Origin: Streptomyces sp. NRRL F-5135
GTDB taxonomy: Bacteria; Actinomycetota; Actinomycetes; Streptomycetales; Streptomycetaceae
Length of the DNA stretch: 64,000 bases
Reading direction: 5' to 3'
Assembly: GCF_000719775.1 (NCBI RefSeq)
Contig: NZ_JOHR01000025.1
Coordinates: 1 to 64,000 of the forward strand
The notes under the pieces are model-generated. The model was not told the DNA's origin, made no database searches, and was given only the letters and a program-made list of their open reading frames with translations. The position numbers and the translations under genes were made by a program. Of the stretch, positions 58,788 through 64,000 are shown in pieces. Within the stretch, counting starts at the first letter, position 1. Every line of letters starts with the position of its first letter.

Positions 58788-59990
58788 GTGATCGGACGCA
58801 GAACCGTCATCGCGAGCACGCTGGGCCTCACCGGCGCCCTCCTGCCACCGCTGGCCGCCGCGCACGCCCAGGGCGTGCGGGACGCCACGCGCGCGGACGG
58901 CCCGGACGCCGTCCGCGCGGCGGGAGCCGTCGCCGACCTGTCCCGGGCGGTGGTGGACTCCGCCATCGCCCGGCATCCCGACCCCGCGACGCTCGGTGGC
59001 TGGGGCTACACGTGCGGGCTGTTCCTTTACGGCGTGTACCGGGTGTACCAGCGGGTCGGGGACCCTTCGTACCTGGCCTACATCAAGCGCTGGGTCGACC
59101 GGTTCGTCGACGAGGACGGCGGTATGGACCGCACCTTCAACAACCTGGACGCGATGCAGGCCGGGAATCTGCTGCTGATCCTCCACAGGGAGACCGGCGA
59201 TCCGCGGTACCGGACGGCGGCCGACCGGATACGGGACCGGATCACCACGTATCCGCGCACGTCGGACGGCGGCATGTGGCATGCGACGAGCAAGACCAAC
59301 GAGCTGTGGGCGGACGGCGTCTTCATGGCCCAGCCGTTCCTGCTGCGCCACGGCATCGCGTACGGGGACGAGGACTACGCCTACGAGGAGGTGGCCCGGA
59401 ACCTCGCGGTGTACTTCACGCGCCTCAAGGCCTCGAACGGGCTCCTGTACCACGCCTACGACGCGGACGGCGACGCTCCGTGGAAGCCCGATCCGGCCAC
59501 CGGGACCTCCGCCTTCTTCTGGGCGCGGGCCATCGGCTGGACCGCCCTGACCCATGTGGAGGTGCTGGAACTGCTGCCCGCCGGCCATCCCGCCCGGGCC
59601 GGGCTCGTCTCCCACGTACGGCACCTGGCGCGGGGGTTCGTCCGCTACCAGGACCCGTCCAGCGGCCGCTGGTTCCAGGTCGTGGACCGTGGATCCGACC
59701 CCGGCAACTGGACCGAGACGTCCGCCTCCAGCATGTACACCCTGATGCTGCACGCGGCGCTGCGGCACGGGTACGTCTCGGGGCGGCACTACAAGAGAGC
59801 GGTACGCGACGGCTACGCGGGCGTCCTCGAGAAGGTGACCACGGGCCCGGACGGGCTGACCGACATCACCGACATCAGCGAAGGCACCAACGTCGGTGAC
59901 CTGGCCTACTACTTCGGCCGTCGGCGCAACACCAACGACCTGCACGGCCTCGGCGCCTTCCTGCTCATGAACGAGCGGCTCGCGCACTGA
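58788..59990 (+). CDS. Secreted GH105 unsaturated rhamnogalacturonyl hydrolase-like enzyme
   Basis: 400 aa, GTG start, Tat-type signal IGRRTVIASTLGLTGALLPPLAAAHAQ. (alpha/alpha)6-barrel motifs: GGWGYTCGLFLYGVYRVYQ, FNNLDAMQAGNLLLILH, KTNELWADGVFMAQPFLLRHG (Asp as catalytic residue in YteR/GH105) and SAFFWARAIGWTALTHVEVLE. These enzymes remove the unsaturated galacturonyl residue left by rhamnogalacturonan lyases. Secretion is notable because many GH105 enzymes are cytosolic. With GH78 and GH43 it completes a pectin side-chain set, though it lies 26 kb away. Confidence 0.92.
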   Translation: MIGRRTVIASTLGLTGALLPPLAAAHAQGVRDATRADGPDAVRAAGAVADLSRAVVDSAIARHPDPATLGGWGYTCGLFLYGVYRVYQRVGDPSYLAYIKRWVDRFVDEDGGMDRTFNNLDAMQAGNLLLILHRETGDPRYRTAADRIRDRITTYPRTSDGGMWHATSKTNELWADGVFMAQPFLLRHGIAYGDEDYAYEEVARNLAVYFTRLKASNGLLYHAYDADGDAPWKPDPATGTSAFFWARAIGWTALTHVEVLELLPAGHPARAGLVSHVRHLARGFVRYQDPSSGRWFQVVDRGSDPGNWTETSASSMYTLMLHAALRHGYVSGRHYKRAVRDGYAGVLEKVTTGPDGLTDITDISEGTNVGDLAYYFGRRRNTNDLHGLGAFLLMNERLAH

Positions 59991-60141
59991 CGCCGCCGGT
60001 CGTCACCGGGCCGCGGGGCGGCGCGTCTCCGCGGTGGGAACGCGCCGCCCGGGGCCCGGGCGTTGCGGCCGGCTCCGGGGCGCGGGAATTCGGCGGAATG
60101 CGGCCCTGTGGCCGCACGGCCGATCCCATACCCTCCGGCCC

Positions 60142-61347
60142 ATGCGTGTACTTTTAGCGTCCACCGGTGGTTCGGGCCACTTCACTCCTCTCGTACCCTT
60201 CATCGACGCGCTGGCGGCGCGCGGGGACGAGGTTCTCGTCGTCGCGCAGGCGCGGCTCGAAGCGGTGCTGGCCGCCCGTGAACAGCCCTACCGTGTCTGC
60301 CCGGAGCCGCCTCCGGCCGTGCTGGGCCCCGTGATGACCCGCGTGTTGACACTCCCCGTGAACCCCGGTGTGATCGTGGCCACCCGGGAGGTGTTCGGGG
60401 GCCTGCACCTGACCTCGATGCTGCCGGTGGTGGAGGAGGCGTGCCGGAGCTGGCGGCCGGACCTCGTGCTCCACGAGTCGTACGAGTACGCCTCGGTGGT
60501 GGCCGCGGAACGCCATGGGATACCGCATGCCCGCGTCGCGGTCACGGCGGCGCGGTTCTCGCTGTTCACCGATGCCGTGCTGCCGTCCGTGCTCGAGCCG
60601 TACGGCGCGGACCTGCTGGAGAAGCTGCGGGCCTCGCCGTATCTGACCCGCTTTCCGGCGTCGGTGGACCCCTCGGCGTACGCGGTGACCCGGCGCTACC
60701 ACGAGCCCGCGGCCCCCGGCACGGAGCCGTCCGCTGACCGGTGGGGCGGCGACGGGGACCCGCTGGTCTACCTCACCCTCGGCACCGAGGCGGGCGGCAT
60801 GCCGAACGCGCCCGCGCTGTACCGGGCGGCGCTGGACGCGGTCGGCACACTGCCCGTGCGCGTGCTCGTCACGGTGGGTTCCGGCACCGACGTGTCGCGA
60901 CTCGGGCCCCTCCCGCCCCAGGTCCGGGTGGAGCGCTGGGTCCCGCAGGCCGAGGTGCTCGCGGGCGCCTCCGCCGTGGTCTGCCACGGCGGTTCGGGAA
61001 CGGTCTTCGGCGCCCTGTCGGCCGGGGTGCCGCTGGTCTGCGTCCCTCTCTTCGCGGACCAGCCCACGAACGCCCGGCTGGTGGCCGAGGCGGGCGCTGG
61101 AGTGGCCGTCGAGCCCACGGGCAGCGCGGAGGCCGAGGCGGCGCCGCTCGGCCCGGCGGACATCCCCCGGATCCGGGAGGCCGTCGAGGCGGTGCTCAAG
61201 GAGCCGTCGTACCGGACGGCGGCCGCGCGTCTCGGGGCGGAAACCCGCGCGACCCCGACGGCCGGCGAACTGCTGGACGACCTGGACAGCCTGGACGGCC
61301 CGGCCGGCCTCGGCTGCGGCGACGCCCGGGGAGCGGGCGGGTCGTGA
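60142..61347 (+). CDS. GT1-family glycosyltransferase (MGT/UGT type)
   Basis: 401 aa from the ATG at 60142. The N-lobe begins RVLLASTGGSGHFTPLVPFIDALAARGDEVLVVAQ; the C-lobe donor site is VVCHGGSGTVFGALSAGVPLVCVPLFADQPTNARLVAEAGAG, the actinobacterial equivalent of the plant PSPG box. VERWVPQAEVLAGA is also characteristic. It should transfer a sugar from a nucleotide-sugar to a small hydrophobic acceptor. TACCCT lies 7 nt upstream of the ATG with no ribosome site, so the transcript is probably leaderless. No biosynthetic cluster is adjacent. Confidence 0.92.
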   Translation: MRVLLASTGGSGHFTPLVPFIDALAARGDEVLVVAQARLEAVLAAREQPYRVCPEPPPAVLGPVMTRVLTLPVNPGVIVATREVFGGLHLTSMLPVVEEACRSWRPDLVLHESYEYASVVAAERHGIPHARVAVTAARFSLFTDAVLPSVLEPYGADLLEKLRASPYLTRFPASVDPSAYAVTRRYHEPAAPGTEPSADRWGGDGDPLVYLTLGTEAGGMPNAPALYRAALDAVGTLPVRVLVTVGSGTDVSRLGPLPPQVRVERWVPQAEVLAGASAVVCHGGSGTVFGALSAGVPLVCVPLFADQPTNARLVAEAGAGVAVEPTGSAEAEAAPLGPADIPRIREAVEAVLKEPSYRTAAARLGAETRATPTAGELLDDLDSLDGPAGLGCGDARGAGGS

Positions 61348-61384
61348 CGGCCCGTTCCCCGGCCCGGTGTCAGCCGCCGCGCCC

Positions 61385-61728
61385 GGCGTAGGTCCGTACA
61401 GGCGCAGGAGCGTCCCGTCCCCGCCTGCCAACGGCAGCCCCGCCTGGACGAGTTTCAGCCGGCGGTCGTCGTTCTCGTACAGGACGATGCCCGCCTGTTG
61501 TGCGGCCTTGCCGGGGGTGAACCGGAGTTTGGTCTCGACCGTGTAGTCGTCGCGCGGGGCGTCCCGTACGAGCACGGAGGCCGTGTTGTCGCCGAGGTGC
61601 GGTTCGGCGTCCTGGGTGGGCCAGGACACGTCGAGCCAGGCCACCACGTGGCCCGCCGCGCCGGTGGATCCGGTCACTTTGAGGTCCGCCTCGGAGTTCG
61701 GGGTGCTCGTGGCGGTTGCTGAGTTCAT
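61385..61728 (-). pseudogene. Fragment of a concanavalin-like beta-sandwich domain (DUF1349/glycosidase C-terminal type)
   Basis: On the minus strand the segment AAGHVVAWLDVSWPTQDAEP, HLGDNTASVLVRDAPRDDYTVETKLRF and QQAGIVLYENDDRRLKLVQAGL matches the beta-sandwich attached to GH43 and related glycosidases. The reading continues into antisense of the glycosyltransferase with no stop, and no catalytic domain precedes it. The beginning (from the ATG at 61728) overlaps the end of the sulfatase fragment, so the join is secondary. Gene remnant. Confidence 0.65.
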
Positions 61729-61939
61729 GGGGGGTCGGCGAGCAGGTCGTAGAGCTCGTTCACCGACTCGGGGTTGACCACCAGCTTGTAGCGGTCGTCC
61801 CGGATCATCCGTTGCGGGTAGGGGAAATGGTGGCCGTGGAACTCGGCGACCAGTTCCCCCGGCCAGTCGGGGTGTTCGCCGCGTACGAGTGGGACGAGGG
61901 AGCGGCGTGCCGTCGGCCGGTCTGGTCCGCGTCGGTCAT
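61672..61939 (-). pseudogene. C-terminal fragment of a sulfatase
   Basis: Minus-strand translation gives RRSLVPLVRGEHPDWPGELV, AEFHGHHFPYPQRMIRDDRY and KLVVNPESVNELYDLLADP, a typical sulfatase C-terminus. It meets TGA at 61725-61727, but after one base of frame change in the C6 run it continues HELSNRHEHPELRG, the expected next residues. The catalytic Cys/Ser region and the N-terminal 350-400 residues are absent. A truncated and frameshifted remnant, fused to the beta-sandwich fragment. Confidence 0.7.
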
Positions 61940-62048
61940 GGCGTGATCATAAGAGCACCGGCGGACGGCGACGCGGCCCGTACGGTACGAACGGGCCGCG
62001 TCCGCGGCTCCGGTCACGCGGCGTCGGTCACGCCCGGGTACGTCGGCC

Positions 62049-62084
62049 GGGGGTGCCGGTCACCGTGCGGTGACCGGCATCCCC
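62049..62084 (-). terminator. 16-bp hairpin downstream of the NMT1-type permease gene
   Basis: Left arm 62049-62064, loop GTGC, right arm 62069-62084 with 15 of 16 pairs, 38 bp beyond the permease stop. The flanking 61940-62121 gap holds no gene. Confidence 0.75.
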
Positions 62085-62121
62085 GGTACGGGGGCGTATG
62101 CCCGGTACGGCCGCGAAGGTC

Positions 62122-62919
62122 TCAGCCGCCGAAACGGGCGGTGAGCTTGCGCTCGACCAGTCCGACCAGGGCGTACAGCGCCCAGGCCAGCAGGCAGAGC
62201 AGGCCCAGCGAGATCATGACGAGCCGGATGTCGTCGTTGTCCTGCGCCTGCTTCTCCAGGTAGCCGAGGCCGGCCTCGGCGCCGATGAACTCGCCGATGA
62301 CCGCGGCCGTCACCGCCTGGAGCACCCCGAGCCGCAGCCCGACGGCGATGGCGGGCAGGCTGTACGGCAGGTCGATCTTGATGGCGCGGGCCACCGGACC
62401 GATCTTCAGCAGCCTGGCCAGGTCGTCGACGCCGGTGGGGACGGAGCGCAGCCGCGTGATCATGTTGATCAGGACCGGGTAGAAGGACACCAGCGCGACG
62501 AGCGCGATCTTGGAGCCGATGCCGAGTCCGAGCCACAGCACGATCAGGGGCGCGATGGAGATCTTCGGGGTCACCTGTGCGACCACGATGACGGGCATCA
62601 GCACCCGTTCCGCCCAGGGCAGTCGGGCGAAGACGATGGCGAGGACCACCCCGGCCACGCTTCCGATCAGTACGCCTTGCACCACCTCGGCGAGCGTCTG
62701 CTGGATGTGCACGGTGAGCGCGCCGTTCTGCCACAGCGTCCAGCCATGGGCCGCCACGGCGCCCGGGCTCGGCAGCTTGTAGGCGGGAACGTCGAACAGC
62801 ACCGTCACCAGCCACCACAGCACCAACCCGCCGAGCAGCGAGAGCGCGCCGACGACCAGCGGTCTGACGGTCCTGGCCACGCCCTCCTCCGGGCGCGCGG
62901 ACACGCTAGCCGAGGTCAT
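62122..62919 (-). CDS. ABC transporter permease, SsuC/TauC/NMT1-associated type
   Basis: 265 aa. Six membrane segments; the loop VDDLARLLKIGPVARAIKIDLPYSLPAIAVGLRLGVLQAVTAAVIGEFIGAEAGLGYL is the BPD-type EAA motif and following stretch of the nitrate/sulfonate/taurine permease group. The ATG at 62919 overlaps the binding-protein gene by 14 bp; a GTG at 62904 just after that stop is an alternative. The ATPase gene is not between here and the next gene, so it must lie elsewhere. Confidence 0.9.
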   Translation of the reverse strand: MTSASVSARPEEGVARTVRPLVVGALSLLGGLVLWWLVTVLFDVPAYKLPSPGAVAAHGWTLWQNGALTVHIQQTLAEVVQGVLIGSVAGVVLAIVFARLPWAERVLMPVIVVAQVTPKISIAPLIVLWLGLGIGSKIALVALVSFYPVLINMITRLRSVPTGVDDLARLLKIGPVARAIKIDLPYSLPAIAVGLRLGVLQAVTAAVIGEFIGAEAGLGYLEKQAQDNDDIRLVMISLGLLCLLAWALYALVGLVERKLTARFGG

Positions 62920-63928
62920 TCGGCTTCACCACCAGGTCGTCCGCCTTGTAGGAGGAGTCCAGCAGCTTGAAGTCCTTCTGCGAGTCGATCGCCTTCTGCC
63001 AGCGGGCCACGTCCGGCGCGCCGAGGCCGTCCTTCTTGGTCGTGTCCGACTGCCACAGGCTCTTGGCGAAGAGGTCGTTGATGACGGTCGTGATGTCCGC
63101 CTCCTGCCCCTTGAACGACGGGGCGTACTTCTCCACCGACATCTTGACCGCGGCGTCCGGGTTCTTGATCGTGTACTCGATCCCCTGGTTGAGGGCCTTG
63201 TCGAACCCCTTGACCGTGTCCGGGTCGTCGTTGACGGTGTCCTCGCTCGCGACGACGACGTTGCCGAAGGACGGCAGGTACGAGTCGCTGAGCAGCTGCT
63301 TGACGTCCACGCCCGCGGACTTCAGCGCGTAGTAGCGCAGCCGCGAGAAGACGATCGCGTCGACCTGACCGTTCTTCAGCGCGTCGACGATCACCCCGGT
63401 GCCCAGGGTCCTGACCTTCAGGTCGTTGGTCGTCAGGTTGGCGCTCTTGAGCATGGCCTGGAGCTGGATGTAGTTGGGGCTGCCGAGGTCGGTGACCGCG
63501 ACGGTCTTGCCCTTCAGGTCGGCCGGGGACTCGATCTTGGCGTCCGCGGAGGAGAGCAGGGCGCCGATGCCCTGCTGGTAGGTGGTGTGGACCACCTTGG
63601 TCTTGATGCCCTGGCCGTAGGCGGTGACGACGGAGTCACCGTTCGGGAAACCGAAGTCGATGTTGCCGGCCGCGACGTTCTTGACGATGTCGGACCCCTG
63701 GGCGTACGTGAAGTTCACGTCCAGGCCCTCTTTGGCGAAGTACCCCTGCTCCTTGGCGGCGTAGAGCGGTGCGTAGTACGGGACCGCGGCGCCGTCGATC
63801 TGGATGGTGACCTTCTTGGGCCCGGACGACTCCGACTTCGCGGAGTCGGCGGGGCTGCACGCGTTGACCAGGCTCACGACCAGCGCGGCGGAACCCAGGC
63901 AGGCCGCGGAACGGTTGAGCTTCTTCAT
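62906..63928 (-). CDS. NMT1/THI5-like ABC substrate-binding lipoprotein
   Basis: 340 aa, ATG with AGGAG 5 nt upstream. Lipoprotein signal KKLNRSAACLGSAALVVSLVNAC. KVTIQIDGAAVPYYAPLYAAKEQGYFAKEGLDVNFTYAQGSDIVKNVAAGNIDFGFPNGDSVVTA is the SsuA/ThiY-like ligand domain; LKGKTVAVTDLGSPNYIQLQAMLK follows. Possible ligands are aliphatic sulfonates, nitrate-like anions or thiamine-pyrimidine precursors; the sequence does not decide. First gene of the operon within the window. Confidence 0.92.
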   Translation of the reverse strand: MKKLNRSAACLGSAALVVSLVNACSPADSAKSESSGPKKVTIQIDGAAVPYYAPLYAAKEQGYFAKEGLDVNFTYAQGSDIVKNVAAGNIDFGFPNGDSVVTAYGQGIKTKVVHTTYQQGIGALLSSADAKIESPADLKGKTVAVTDLGSPNYIQLQAMLKSANLTTNDLKVRTLGTGVIVDALKNGQVDAIVFSRLRYYALKSAGVDVKQLLSDSYLPSFGNVVVASEDTVNDDPDTVKGFDKALNQGIEYTIKNPDAAVKMSVEKYAPSFKGQEADITTVINDLFAKSLWQSDTTKKDGLGAPDVARWQKAIDSQKDFKLLDSSYKADDLVVKPNDLG

Positions 63929-63974
63929 GCTTCTCCTAGTGAGGGAATGAACGGTTAATACGTGCACGAGGTCA

Positions 63975-63996
63975 CCGGCTCCAGCGCAGGAGCCGG
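63975..63996. other. Hairpin at the window edge upstream of the binding-protein gene
   Basis: CCGGCTCC-AGCGCA-GGAGCCGG forms a perfect 8-bp stem, 47 bp before the start at 63928. It could end the preceding transcript or be part of the leader. The window ends 4 bp later, so context is lost. Confidence 0.45.
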
Positions 63997-64000
63997 CGTT

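Noticed and set aside
63929..64000. Riboswitch (TPP type) before the NMT1-like binding protein
   Set aside because: Only 72 bp are available; I find a simple hairpin but not the CUGAGA and related conserved elements.

Overview
The window is high-GC actinobacterial DNA that looks like a Streptomyces chromosome. Evidence for this: G/C-rich third codon positions, many GTG starts, Tat and lipobox signal peptides, ATGA/GTGA stop-start overlaps inside operons, CUT1 sugar ABC cassettes without their own ATPase (Streptomyces normally shares MsiK), and typical families such as DUF5133, DUF574 SAM methyltransferases and Tat-exported glycosidases. I see no rRNA, tRNA, CRISPR array, insertion sequence or transposase. 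It reads as a chromosomal region rich in accessory, secreted and carbohydrate-related functions.

Layout. 1-12.96 kb: the 3' part of a giant gene (at least about 4,300 codons in the window, 5' end missing) with a Pro/Ser/Thr-rich linker containing an apparent frameshift, an HExxHxxGxxD metalloprotease-type motif, two coiled coils, and OTU-like cysteine-protease modules, one of which has lost its Cys. 13.0-19.3 kb (minus): one tightly overlapping operon with a sugar ABC transporter (two permeases, lipoprotein), a 62-aa ORF, an ADP-ribosylglycohydrolase, a 67-aa ORF and a CaiB-type CoA transferase. 19.6-24.4 kb (minus): a second sugar ABC cassette and a secreted GH43 arabinosidase. 24.8-28.3 kb (plus): a sugar-acid operon (MFS symporter, DHDPS-family lyase/dehydratase, enolase-superfamily dehydratase). 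28.5-32.9 kb: a DUF952 protein, a DJ-1/PfpI protein and a Tat-exported GH78 alpha-L-rhamnosidase. 33-34.6 kb: a second dnaK copy broken by an internal, frame-disrupting deletion.

35-40.9 kb: alcohol dehydrogenase, DUF2267, a ricin-type lectin, a radical SAM enzyme, DUF779, a small membrane protein and a GDPD-like phosphodiesterase. 41-44.7 kb: a remnant dehydrogenase, then a three-gene acyl-CoA dehydrogenase pair/quinone reductase operon with a palindromic operator. 44.8-51.8 kb: DUF5133, an S33 peptidase, and a quaternary-amine (OpuC/ProU-type) ABC system whose ATPase gene is separated from its permease/binding-protein operon by a CE7 acetyl esterase. 52.5-56.7 kb: amino-acid permease, DUF574 methyltransferase, an acidic protein with an in-frame stop followed by coding-like sequence, and an MpaB-family protein. 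57-58.4 kb: a frameshifted gene and a phage-like amidase. 58.8-62 kb: a GH105 unsaturated rhamnogalacturonyl hydrolase, a GT1 glycosyltransferase and two decayed gene ends (sulfatase and a sugar-binding-like beta-sandwich). 62.1-63.9 kb: an NMT1/SsuA-type ABC binding protein and permease.

How the genes fit together: GH78, GH43, GH105, CE7, the two oligosaccharide importers and the sugar-acid operon fit breakdown of pectin-type (rhamnogalacturonan/arabinan) plant polymers. This is an inference from families and neighbourhood. Candidate operators (TTACAT-ATGTAA type and TGAAnCGnTTCA type) lie in front of several of these units, yet no transcription-factor gene is recognisable in the 64 kb. Decay is visible at several points: dnaK, a medium-chain dehydrogenase fragment, the sulfatase and beta-sandwich ends, a frameshifted gene upstream of the amidase, and a promoter-like site without a gene near 49.2 kb.
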